Below, piece by piece: positions 1-11,589 of a stretch of DNA of 64,000 bases. Under the pieces are notes generated by a model. The model was not told the origin of the DNA. It saw nothing but the letters and a program-made list of their open reading frames with translations, and ran no database searches. Origin of the DNA: Rhizophagus clarus (lineage: Eukaryota > Glomeromycota > Glomeromycetes > Glomerales > Glomeraceae); the NCBI GenBank assembly GCA_015698045.1, contig BLAL01000004.1:1116001-1180000 (forward strand), given 5' to 3'. The first letter of the stretch is position 1; every line of letters begins with the position of its first letter. A program made the position numbers and the translations under genes.

Positions 1-249
1 ACAAATTAAGAAAAGAAACTTATGACAATATACACATCAAAAAAATAGTTTCACCTTTCTATTCTAGGAACTAATAAACAAAAAGATCCGTCTAGAAAAA
101 AAGAAAGACAACGATCTGTTAGAAACTGTTTGTTAAAAAAAAAAGAATACAGTGTTAAAAAAAAAATAAAAAATAATGAAGACCGACGCACAAAAATTTT
201 ACGCGCCTAAAAACATTTTTATTTTTGTTTATATTTAAACGTTACCAGC

Positions 250-1740
250 TATCTATTAAAGAGAAAAATTGAATATCAGTAAACGTTTCATTAAAATAAA
301 GCTTAAAAGAAAAAGAGAAACTCACTGAATTCCACGCATCCTAAGATCTAAAGAACTGATTGTATAAAAAAAAGAAGAAAAAATGGAACGTAAGTTTCGT
401 TAAAATGAACGATTAAAATAGAATATGAAAAAAAAAACCAACCAAAATTCACGCAAGTTCCCGACAGAAGAACGGTCTTCTAAAGAAAGCAAGCCAAAAC
501 AAATCGTAAATCCAGAATAAATAGTGAAGGAAAAGTTTTTTGAAGGCCCATACGCCATAGGATATCGTCTAAAAAAAAGAAACATAAAAAAAAAAGAAAA
601 ATAAAAAATTAGTAAAGTTTTAAAACATTAAAAAGGCCCACTGAAACTCTCAGAAAACTCACCGAATCTAACACATCCTGGCCATTTAAAATCAAAATTT
701 ATTTCTGAAGAGATCCAAAAACCAAACGCCTAAAAAAGAAAAAACAAAAAACTGTTAATAACAATTCTGTCATCAAAATAAAAATTAAAAGTAAAAAATG
801 AACCTCACCGATGAAATCCATAACTTTAATTACATAATCTTCGTTAGGTCATTATTGTAGTAAATGTCGAATTTTTTCCCTGTATATTTTTAACACCGAA
901 ACCCCACGCATCCAGATATTAGTTGTTCGCTGATTTACACGCATCCAAACGTCCCAAAGTACCAGTAATCTACAAAACGAAAAGAAAGATGAAACAATTT
1001 AGTATCGTTTCATTAAAAAGTTATTCAAAAAACCTTTCTTACTGATTTTTGTTTAAAAAAAGAAAACGAACTGATGTTTTATCGAGATCCCAAGCGTCTA
1101 GGCTCGCCTAAAGAAAAAAAATAAAGGAACAAAACATTAGTAAGCATTTTGTCAAAAGGGTTATTTAAAAAATTCCCTCTCTACAATTCTCTCACTTCCA
1201 AAGGTTGAAATGAAGATCTATTTCCACAAGAGCCGCTAAAGCTAAAGGAAAGGTGTCGAACCTAAAAAAAAGGAGATATTGTCAGTAAAGATAAAAGAAA
1301 ACTGAAACAAAAATAAAAACAAATACTTACTTACTTCATTTCCAGAGAGAATGTTAAAACCTAAAAGAGGAGAAATCATATAACAACCGTTAGTAAAGTT
1401 CGTTAAACAAAAAAACAAAAAAAAATAAAATAAAATAAAAAAAAAATTAATATCTTACCAAAGTATTTAGATTCCAAGGAAATCCTGAGAGGAAAAGGAT
1501 TACTGAAATGTCACGTCCAAAGAGACCGAATGAATACCTAAAACAAAGAAAAAATAGAAAAAATAGGAAGGGAGGAAGAGGAATAAATGAAAAGAAAGAA
1601 AAGGAAGACGAGTAAGAGAAAGAAATAGGAAAAAAGGAAAAAAGATAAAGGGAAGAAAATGAAAGAAGGGAAAAGAGGAAAAACGAAAGAAAGTGAAAGG
1701 GGAAAATGAAGAAAGAGATAGGAAAGAAAACCAAAAGGGA
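250..1740 (-). repeat. decayed mini-exon/intron module array
   Basis: Read on the minus strand, this A-rich stretch repeats the layout polypyrimidine tract + CAG/TAG, short exon-like block, then GTGAG or GTAAG. Examples of exon-like blocks are 326-355 (30 nt), 663-728, 1335-1360 (26 nt) and 1459-1537 (79 nt). Between them lie copies of a motif resembling AACGAA..TTTACTAAC, for example near 1160-1175 and 1385-1405, which contains a fungal branch-point-like CTAAC/CTAAT/CTGAT. The same organisation, better preserved and on the other strand, occurs at 5460-7960. No continuous reading frame can be joined with confidence, so I treat this as a relic array or a rapidly evolving gene of tiny exons. 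It could also be a simple degenerate tandem repeat that mimics splice sites. Confidence 0.5.
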
Positions 1741-2200
1741 AAGCGAAAAGAAAGTTTAAGCTTAAAAAAAGTTAGTTAAGCTTTTTATACTGGTAAATGA
1801 TCAAACTGTGGATCATTATTAATATAATATTACGTGATACACGTGATGTTCAATTAGATATAAATAGAGGACATTTCCCCAAAATAAATTTTTTTTTTTT
1901 ATAATTTTTAAATTAATTTAATACCGGTATATAAAATCATAAAATTAATTACCGGTAAAAATTTAATTATATTAAGGTACGTGTGCACATATATACGCAT
2001 GTACAATACACAATGTGCATAACATTTAACCTTATGAACCTGCCCCTTCTCTATATGCGGGTAGAGGCCCATTAGTGCCTATAGGGGGAAAGCCATTGCT
2101 GTTCCCTCCGCCTGTTTATAGTGACAAAAAGAGGGAGTCTTCAGTAGTAAGGCTTAATATAATTATAAAAAAAAAATAAATGGTTATACAATGGTATTAA
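1741..2200. other. intergenic; GC-richer repeat-like island
   Basis: No gene is visible. Between about 2035 and 2150 the composition changes abruptly to GC-rich (for example TATGCGGGTAGAGGCC), unlike the flanks. Such islands in an AT-rich genome are usually fragments of a dispersed repeat. I cannot classify it from this window because it occurs only once here. Confidence 0.4.
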
Positions 2201-2267
2201 TTAATAAAACTTTTTAACATTTAAAAATTTGTTATAAATCATTAAAATAATTATTGTTATTTATCTT

Positions 2268-3060
2268 TCAGATTATTATTGATAAATATCATTAACATTA
2301 AATATCAAATATCATTATTTATCTTACAGATTATTACTGATAAATATCATTGACATTAAATATCATTATTTATCTTACAGATTATTACCGATAAATATCA
2401 TTAACATTAAATATCATTATTCATCTTACAGATTATTATTGATAAATATCATTAATATTAAATATCATTATTTATTTTACAGATTATTACTGATAAATAT
2501 CATTAACATTAAATATCATTATTTATCTTACAGATTATTACCGATAAATATCATTAACATTAAATATCATTATTCATCTTACAGATTATTATTGATAAAT
2601 ATCATTAACATTAAATATCATTATTTATTTTACAGATTATTACTGATAAATATCATTAACATTAAATATCATTATTTATCTTACAGATTATTATTGATAA
2701 ATATCATTAACATTAAATATCATTATTTATCTTACAGATTATTATTGATAAATATCATTAACATTAAATATCATTATTTATCTTACAGATTATTATTGAT
2801 AAATATCATTAACATTAAATATCATTATTTATCTTACAGATTATTACCGATAAATATCATTAACATTAAATATCATTATTTATTTTACAGATTATTACTG
2901 ATAAATATCATTAACATTAAATATCATTATTTATCTTTCAGATTATTATCAATAAATATCATTAACATTAAATATCATTTTATATCACCAGATATTTATC
3001 AATAACTATCATTAACATTAAATATCATTTTATATCACCAGATATTTATCAATAACTATC
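2268..3060 (+). repeat. 51-bp minisatellite, about 15 copies
   Basis: The unit is about 51 bp and contains GATAAATATCATTAACATT, then AAATATCATTATTTATC and TTACAG. Copies differ by a few bases. Because 51 is divisible by three, the array keeps an open frame (2439-3005) of 17-residue repeats starting INIINIKYHYL. The peptide is low in complexity and the ends of the frame do not resemble a gene, so coding is unlikely. Each unit holds a branch-like ATTAAC followed by TTACAG, which looks like a 3' splice site. The last copies near 2950-3060 are diverged (CACCAGATATTTATC). Confidence 0.9.
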
Positions 3061-3933
3061 CAAATTTGATATCTATCGATTTATTTAATATGATAAAATG
3101 GAATAATTTGAGATAAAGTGATAAATATCGATATATATCTTCTAAAAAAATTTCCTGATGTTAAGAGATGAATTATTAACGATGAATGTTGTCACGTAAA
3201 TATTGTGTATAGTGTAAATATTATAGGTACTGCATATAAAGTATTATAGAATGATAGAACGAAATGTATTTGATACGATGTGAATAATATACATAGTAAA
3301 ATATTTAAACAGACAATCGTGTTAAAATTCCATATCGATTACTCGTAAATATGAATTATGAAAATGTCAACATTGATTAAACAGTTTTATCTAGAAAGCT
3401 ATTGTTATTTTTGCATTGTAACATTAAACCAGAAGATAACAGAGCGAATAAAAAAAAATTATTTTCGCTAATAATAAGTTATTAGAATGAACCAGTTTAA
3501 TCATCCGTTTTACAGCATTACATTATTTGTAATAATCATTTTAATCATATTTACCTTTTTCACTATATGTTATTAATTAAATCTTGGTTGCATATGACTT
3601 TATATGGATTTAAAAGTTTTTTTTTTTATAAAGACTACATAATGAATTATATTTTAAAATTATCTAATATGTAATATTTATTTAATATTAAATTGACTGT
3701 ATTTCTTGATCACGTGAGTAATTTTTTTTTCCAGAAACTTTGGGAATATAAAATGGAATAATTAAATTGGATTCATATAATTTATAGAAAAATTATGAAT
3801 AATATTTACTTATAATTCATTAATAACGGATTTAAATATTTTATTGTAAATTCGGTATTAAATTTTATAACGTTTGTCTGACTTTAGAAACTTTAAATTT
3901 CTTTAGACGAGTTTAAATAATCATTTAATATTA
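3061..3933. other. AT-rich intergenic DNA
   Basis: No open frame of note, no recognisable repeat and no RNA gene were seen here. Confidence 0.5.
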
Positions 3934-4424
3934 CAGTCAAACTTTGATGTACTGATGCTTCCAGTTTTAGGAAAAAGTATCGATACATTGAAATATCGGT
4001 ACATATATGTAATTAGTAGATTATAATGCAGGCCAAAATCTAACTCTGGCTCGCACTATGCTTAATTCTGAGTCCAAAATTTTCAAAATTTCCTGAATAT
4101 ATTATGTATAACGTGAGTATGATTATAGAAAAAAAATCTAATTCTGAACATAATTAAGAAAGATGCCCAGGTACAATTTTTAACTCAGGCCAAACTTATA
4201 GTGCCGGCCAGAATTAACACTAGTGTAACTAAAATTATTGGTACATCTTAATATACATTACTATAAAAGGACCAGGAGGTAGTATCGGTATATGTTACAT
4301 CGCGAAATTATATATAATATCGGTATAATGAGATTTTTTTATTAGTGATGAAACGGGACAACAAAAATTTATCAGTAAAAGCAATTATCAGTATATAGAG
4401 TATCAGTACATCAAAGTTTGACTG
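3934..4424. mobile_element. mariner/pogo-like MITE with 23-bp TIRs
   Basis: The ends are perfect inverted repeats: CAGTCAAACTTTGATGTACT at 3934 and its exact reverse complement ending at 4424. Both sides carry a TA dinucleotide (3932-3933 and 4425-4426), the target duplication typical of Tc1/mariner/pogo elements. TIRs beginning CAGTC are also common in that group. The 490-bp interior has no transposase frame, so it is non-autonomous. Subterminal TATCGGTA motifs are repeated near both ends. Confidence 0.88.
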
Positions 4425-4988
4425 TACAAAAAATGATTTATAATTACATTATGGTTAATTAGTTTGGTTACACAATTTTGATAAAATAAAAATTAAACTT
4501 GCATAGAGGTGGACTACCAGACTACCACTACCATTACTGGTTAATATAAAAGGACACATGGCTGTATGCAATACCTCAGCAGAGAGAGGGAAATAAAAAT
4601 AGTGAGGTCAAAGGGCTAACCTTACTGGAAAATCAGACAAATAGGTTCTAGCATAAATGTCATGTATCATGGACTACATCCAAATCTTTTATATTTATTT
4701 TTGCATGATTGTATTAATGTACTAATAAAAAATTTTTTATACATGACACTGATCGTGACAAAATGTCATGGTTTTTTATAATCTAAAAGTTATTGGTATC
4801 GTTTACATTTACTATGACATCAGGCCGATCACAATCCACAGTATATTTTCTCGCATAAATATATAATAAGATATAGGAGTTAATTATATGTGTGGATTGG
4901 ATAATTTATAATAGGTAGCTGAATAAATTAGCATTAGATGTAGGAGTAGCGAAAAGGAACATACATTTTATGGGTTAGGGTTGCTCCT
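4425..4988. other. AT-rich intergenic DNA
   Basis: Nothing coding is visible. The stretch ends in GGGTTAGGGTTGC (about 4973-4985), which looks telomere-like but is too short to interpret. Confidence 0.4.
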
Positions 4989-7900
4989 ATCGGGAAAGTT
5001 ATATCAGTTCAGATCTGCGGTCATCTGTGATTTTAGCAGATTGCCGCTTTTTTTTATGCAATTTTGATAAGAATCTGCGCAATACTGCAGAAATTAGTTT
5101 TTTATTTTTTTCGAAGATTTTTTTATGAAAAATCTGTGATAATCTCCAAAATTGCAGATTTTTAAAAACACTTTGCGCAAAAATCTTTAAAGATTTTCGC
5201 AATTTTCTTCTTTAATTTGATAAACTTTACATAAACTGATTTTCACTTTTCTTCTTTAATTTGATAAACTTATATAAACTTTCTTTTAATTTTGAACTTA
5301 ACTTTAACACTTAAACTTTCTTAAAGAAATAGTTTTTTATACTTTGAAGAAATACATTTTTTACGACACTTTTCAAAGAAATAATTTTATAACCCCTTTT
5401 ACATAAATAATTTAATATTTTTTTGAAGCTTGTCAGACTTTAAGTGTTAAAGAATATTTCATTTAACGAACGTTAACACTAACGTCTGGCATTCTCTTAA
5501 ATCCATAAAAATAATATGATCCATATAAGCTATGACAGGGATTCGAACCAATTCCATGGACCATTCGTTCGTTTTATTAGAATCCAAATTAACGGCCTAA
5601 TTGAGCTTGAATTAAAGGTTTCGAAGATTTTCCTTCAAAAAAAAAAGCCTTTTTCTTTTATTTTATTTAACAAACATTAACTAATGTTCGTTTATTTTTA
5701 AGTTCAAAATGAAGGTACAGGTTTTGGATTATTGAAAAAAAATTTTTTTTTTTTAATTTAAATGAACATTAATAACGAATGCCAGAAAACACCAAATTTT
5801 AAAGGTAATACATATCATTTGACTAGTGTATATCCTTCAGAAAAAAAAAATTTCTTTTTTTTTTTTTAAGTGCAGAACAATGAAAGTATATATCATTTCG
5901 AAGGTAACTTTAAAAAAAAGTTTAATTTTTATAAATTTTGTTTAATGAACATTGACTAACTATTCATTTTTATCTTTTATAGGTCTGGAACTAATAGCAC
6001 TCGTCATGTAATGTTTAACCGTCAAAAAGTGTAAAAAACTCGCATTCCGCCACAATACGAATAGCCGCTTACCAAGGAACTTGTGGTTATGCACTCCATT
6101 CAAAGGTATAAGTGTATAACCTTCAAAAGTTATTTTTTTTTATTATCTTGTTTAACGAATGTTAACTAATGTTCGTTCTTATTTTTATAGATCTGGAATT
6201 CCAATTCGAAGTGGACCGGAGTATTTCAAAAGTTAAAAACTTCGAAATTATCTTTTATTTTTATTATCTTGTTTAACGAATATTGACTAACGTTCATTCT
6301 TACTTTTGTAGGTCTAGAACTCCATTTTGAAGCAGACCGGTATTTCGAAGGTAAATAAAAACTTCAAAATAATTTTTTTTTATTTTCAGTTATTGTTTTT
6401 ATATAATGAACATTGCTAATGTTCAAACATTTTTATTTTTATTTAGGTCAAGCAGACATTCAATTTCGAAGGCAGACTCTATTCAAAGGTAAGCCTTCGA
6501 TTTTTTTTGATTTTTGTTTTTATTGAACGAACGTTACTAACGTTCTTTTATTTTATTTTTTTTAGTTTAGAAAGCCAGTATTTTTAACTCCCGTTTTGAA
6601 GGTAAACCTTCGAATTCTAATTTTTTTTTTTTGGTTTTTTATTTAATGAACGTTTATTAACTTTCTTTATTTATCTTTTTTTTTATCTTTTTTTTTGTAG
6701 TCCGTAGATGGATTCCTAGAATAAATATCAAAGGTAGAATTTCAAAATTCATTTTTAATTTTTCTTTTAACGAGATATTTGCTAACGTTACATTTTTTTT
6801 ATAGGCCTGGAATGTTACAGAACTTCAAAGATATTCTTCGAAGTTTCTTTAAAATTTTATTTATTTTTTTTTTCATAACGAAACATTACTAACATTCTGG
6901 CTTCCTTTTTGTAGTTTGGTGGTTTCCCAGTTGCTTTCCGGGTGAAGATAGGATTTCTAAGGTATTTTATCTTCAAAAAAATTTGAAATTCAATTTTTTT
7001 TTTTAAACGAAACGTTAACGTTAACATTTCAATTTTATTGTTTTGTAGACATTTAGCTAACCTTTTGTTTTTTATTTTTTAGATTTGCAGTTTTCAGATG
7101 CCTTCTGAACATAATAACGCGTAATTTTGAAGGTGTTTACCTTCAAAAAAATTAAATTTTAATTTTTTTTTCTTTTTTTTTTTGAACGAAATATTAACTA
7201 ACGTTTTGTTTTAATTTTGTAGGTCCATGGCTTTCTGGACACATCATAGACAAAATTTTGAAGGTAAGCTTTGAAATTATTAATTTTTTTTTTAACGAAA
7301 TGTTTACTAATGTTTTCGTTTGATTTTTCAGATTTGCAGCTTCTGAATACCACTGGGCTGAATTTTGAAGGTGAATAACCCTCGATTTTTTTTGGGTTTT
7401 AAACAAAACGTTAACTAACATTAATGTTTTTTTTAATAGATTCAGCTTCCAAACGTAATTTTGAAGGTAAATAGTTTCCCTTTGAATTTTTTATTTTAAT
7501 AATTTTTTTTAATGAAATGTTGATTAACATTTTGATTTTCTTTTATTTTTTAGGTCTAAGACTTCCTGAACGTCTAATGGACAGAATTTTGAAGGTAACC
7601 TTTGAAATTCTTTTATTTTTTATTTTGTTTTTGTTTAAACGAGACGTTAACTAACATTTCATTTTATGTCCTTTTGCGTAGGTTGTGGCTTTATAGTGCC
7701 TCATGGACGTAATTTCAAAGGTAAATAAAATAAATACCTTCAGAAATTTTATTTATTTTTTTTTAAATGAAATGTTAACTAATGTTTCATCTTTTATTTT
7801 GTAGACTTGTGGCTTTCTGGATGCTTTCTGAAAGATTTCGAAGGTATTTAACTTAGAATAAAATTAAGATTTTAATTTTTTTTAAACGAAACATTAACGA

Positions 7901-8338
7901 AACTTTGACTAACATGAATTTTTTTTGTATTTTGTTATTTGTTGGAATCAAACCAACTGGAATAATGTCCAAACCATTAATAACAGCATAATTTGACAGT
8001 CTGTAAAGAAAAGAAAAGAGACTTTTAATTAGTGCATTTAGTTAGTAAAATAGGATAGTTTAGTATATGTACTTTTAAATTTGTAAATATCTTTAATTAA
8101 TAAATTGATATTAGTTAATATTAAAGATAAAACACTGCCTAACTGTAAATTTGCATTAGTACTTTTAAAAAATTTCGCAGATTTATTTTTGAAAAATTTC
8201 GCAGTTTTTTTTTGTGCTTGCAGATTTGCGCAGAAATTCATGAAATTTTTCAGTGCTACGCATCGGCATGTCCTCAGATCTGCGCAGAAATGTACTCCAC
8301 AGAATTGCGCAGATCTGCAGACTAAAATTTTTCCTGAT
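4989..8338. mobile_element. possible element bounded by diverged inverted repeats
   Basis: The left end (4989 onward: ATCGGGAAAG, then CAGATCTGCG, then CTGTG) matches, with substitutions, the reverse complement of the right end (ending 8338: ATCAGGAAAA, then CAGATCTGCG, then CTGTG) over roughly 45 bp in the same order. Both ends continue into stretches rich in TGCGCAGAT-like words. The interior is the mini-exon array at 5460-7960. I see no transposase and no clear target duplication. Alternatives are two independent copies of one short repeat in opposite orientation, or a coincidental boundary of a tandem array. Confidence 0.4.
5460..7960 (+). other. array of about 17 mini-exon/intron modules
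   Basis: Repeating module of about 110-130 bp: exon-like block ending in TTTTGAAG or TTCAAAG, donor GTAAG/GTAAA, T-rich tract, a conserved motif such as AACGAACGTTACTAACGTTC, a polypyrimidine tract, and TAG or CAG. Branch-like motifs sit near 5670, 5945, 6153, 6274, 6404, 6525, 6643, 6770, 6877, 7004, 7184, 7293, 7402, 7511, 7637, 7765 and 7884. Exon blocks include 7332-7370, 7682-7720 and 7805-7843 (39 nt each), 7440-7466 (27 nt), and 7223-7263 and 7554-7594 (41 nt). Several are open in phase 1 and end in (N/D)F(E/K) plus a split Gly codon, so adjacent 39/27-nt exons would add in-frame repeats of 9-13 residues. The 41-nt exons and some stops break a full-length frame. It may be a gene of tandem micro-exons, a relic of one, or a minisatellite that carries splice signals. 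Confidence 0.6.
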
Positions 8339-8473
8339 GCCCTTTAAACGTCTGTTACTACATTATTTTTTATTATATTATTAGTTTGAGCCAGCTCCAA
8401 ATTTATTAATAAAAAAAAATCGTGACTAATATATAATTATACAATGTTTGCTATGATATTGCTATTTAATACA

Positions 8474-11400
8474 TCAAATAAAAGAAATCCTATCAAGTCT
8501 CAACTTTTTAAATCTCTCATCATCAATATTAAGCCTTTTCTTTATGTCATCTAGATTATTGAAAGGGCGTTCTTTGCGCTTACGACGTATATTAATCCTC
8601 TCATCCTCATTGAAACCAAAAATTATGAGTGACTCAGCAGGTGCATTATTGAAATATATAGTTTTGTTTACTATTTATTAATGCAAAGGAACGTTAACAG
8701 ACATTATGATCAAAAAGGGAATTCCAAATTACAAATATACTAGATGCAAATTGTGCCCGACTTGCATATGTATATCCATAAAACTTCTGAAAATTTTCCC
8801 TAGACACCAATGCGCTATTTGGCTTATCATCTATAGACAGGTTGTTTTTCTTATCTGCATTCGTTAAGAATAATAAAACCCAATCTTTCTTCTCAACATT
8901 CATAGCTTCGGTTACCTTATTATTATATAAGAAAGAGATTTGTTAACCAACAATTTAAACAATGCATATGCACTTAATATGTGAAGCAGTGTTATTACCT
9001 TTTTATGCACTTTATCAAGCAAGTCTTGGTTGATGGCAACCTCAGAAGTAGTAGTTGATTTTGATCGTTGAGCTATGCAAATTTTACTCGCAGACTCAGA
9101 ACTTTTATTAAGAAACCCAAAGGCATTCCAGAGAGCCCCAGGCATATTAAGGAATAAACAACCAATATAACTCTTGATATTATCATTCTTCAATAAATCA
9201 AGGTCGACATAACCATTTCTTATTTCCGTCATATCTGCATATTTCACTTGATTATTCTTGTAAGTTTCAGGAACTAAATTATATTAGAATGGGATTTTAG
9301 ATGTGATTTTTTATTTTAGAAAAAATCTGCAAAATATAATACCTGGTTATCTATGTAGTAATTTGTACAATTTGATACCTTTAACTTAAGGTAAGTCAAC
9401 TTCAACATCTGGAAAACTAAAAGAGAAATCCGCACCCTTAAAAAGGGTCTTCAAATTAATCTTCTCATATTCTATTAAACGAAAGAGACTAAGGCGTAAT
9501 GCCCAGAATTTGGTATTAAAATCTTCAAAAATTTTCCAATTCATCGGTTCATCATATTTTAACATGTATTTCCAATAAATCATCCTAAGGTCACTGAAGC
9601 TTTTAACGATTGCACATACCCACACATAAGGCATGCGAATAAGGTATTCTATTTGTTCCATTTGAACCAGATTCACAACTCCCATTGAACTAAATTCCTG
9701 ATATGTTATTGACATTTTGTCGAGTATAATAACATCATCTTTTTTAACCGGAAAACCCAATATGGCCTTTGCAAGAGATATTGTCAACCAACGTGAGTTT
9801 AATGCAAGACGATATTTATGTATAATCCTGCTTTTGACCAATCTCATGATTTTCTTGATATTCACGTTACAAACAGCTGTTTTTCATTTCTCCTTTTCTG
9901 TCATAATTTCTGTTTCTAGTTCTATGTGTTTTCAAGTTGTCTTGAAAAAAGCTTGTAGTAATACTCCAATGTTCTCACATGTCCTCCAATATTACTAATA
10001 CTTATTCAAAAATATAGATGCAGTCTAACATATTCATCACAAACAAATTTATTTTCATACCAATTCTGATTGAATCAGCATCTTCAAGTAAGTGTAGTGG
10101 GAGAGGAAGTAGTTCATGTGTAGAACCTAAAATATATTCATTTAAGGGTCCTTCAATCGTTCCAGCTAGAATAGGAACGAAAAATATGTGTGTAGGAGAT
10201 CCACACATTGCCCTTCCAATGGCATGTATAAGCTTCCTACAAAAATCTTTGTTTTGAATATGTAATTTATTGAACTCGTCGATGCCAAGGACCAGAACCA
10301 GTTGAGTATTAAATGTTGCATTATTTTGTATAATAAAGTCTTCGTAGATAACTTAAAGAGCAGCTTGCAGGGTAAATTCTAAAATGTCTGAAGAATTATT
10401 GTGATATCGTCTACAGTATGAGTGGAAGCTTTCAAAATTATAACTCTGAGGAAAATTAACGTGTTGTGGTTGAAAGCACTCAAATAGAATACGTATTGCG
10501 AGAGATGCCTGTGCTTGAATCTTTTTATCAATAACGTCAAAGACAGTTGAATTCCCATAGTTTATATTGATGGCAATCATGTTTATGAAATCATTATTAC
10601 GAGATTCCTCAGCTTTTTTCTTGATTAATCCTTCAACTTTGTCTAAAAACCTACTTTTTCCAATCCTGAGTCCACCTGCTAAGACAGAAATTGGATGATA
10701 GCTTTTGTCATTTTCCGTACAGAATTTAAATCATTTCGTAATCCCAGGTATTCCATTTAACTCTTGACCATTCCAAAGAGTTGTAATGGTATCATCTCAT
10801 TAAAGAAGTTCAAAGTCTTTGCCAAAGCTTTCAACGAGCTGAAAAAGTCAATTTGATTTTAGCCAGAAAAACTAAGAAACACATTATTATGGAGATGACA
10901 AAGCTGAAAGGACATACTCGTATTTGTTTTCAGTCCAATATAAATTGTTGTTGTAACCATTCGTAAATGAAAGAAGCATCGTTCCAGTCAGGTCCTTAAA
11001 ACCAATAATAAGTAAGATTTTTTTTTGACATCATTCCAGGCCAATAGATATTTAAAGTTATTTAGGTACTGTACCTTGTGGAGCGTCTTGCTGAGGGGGT
11101 CTGCTTTAACGTGAAACAGACCAAATCGATGTCTTGTTACTGAAAATTTCTTGTTTGAGAAGTAAATGTTGGGAGACACTTACCAATGGTGGGGATAATG
11201 GTGATGATGGAACTCCAAGATTTATTTTTATTATCCAATTCATCTTGAAAATATGTACTAAACGGTTCTTCAAATTCCATTTCTTTTCCATGAAGTTTTT
11301 GAACAATATCTTCTTCGGTAGAAATATTTTACTCTTTAATATCTTTACTCTTAACACCAATAACTTTCCAAAGTTTCAAATTGTTTTTGATGAAATTACC

Positions 11401-11589
11401 AACTCTTTTAATACTACAGAAATGGTCCCTGAGCTGTAAAACTTCGAGTAGGTATAAAGAGACATCTGCATCAAGTTTGACATATCCATCTTTATTTTTA
11501 TCATCTTTGTAAATGTTAACCGCATAAACTTCAAAACCGTTGCTTGAAAGTATGTAAAATTTGAATGATGCATCATCACGATAATATTT
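8474..11589 (-). pseudogene. decayed Crinkler-type (CRN) ATPase gene
   Basis: Crinkler proteins are modular proteins of oomycetes and some fungi, with an N-terminal ubiquitin-like header, a P-loop NTPase and often a nuclease-like C-terminus; they are proposed to act in host or competitor cells. Read on the minus strand, 11589-11184 encodes a header-like exon (LKLWKV, then EDIVQKLHGKEM) ending at a GTAAG donor. 10720-10560 carries a Walker A (GGLRIGKSRF) and about 10300-10260 a Walker B-like LGIDEFNKL. 10208-10002 has the family-like FFVPILAGTIEGPL, 9865-9386 a 159-residue open block, and 8903-8474 the C-terminal exons (KFYGYTYASRAQFAS, then FGFNEDERINIR) ending at TGA 8474-8476. In-frame stops occur at about 11320, 10785, 10720, 10350, 9925 and 9880, with frame changes between blocks, so no full product is possible. 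The family assignment rests on memory of CRN domain order and motifs; no alignment was run. Confidence 0.75.

Noticed and set aside
1447..1734. 95-residue frame rich in Phe/Leu/Ser on the minus strand
   Set aside because: It is mostly the translation of an A/G-rich simple sequence; only its last part overlaps an exon-like block of the array.
5520..5580. Possible tRNA on the minus strand: GGTTCGAATCCC resembles a T-loop
   Set aside because: The flanking T-stem does not pair properly and I could not build D-arm, anticodon or acceptor stems.
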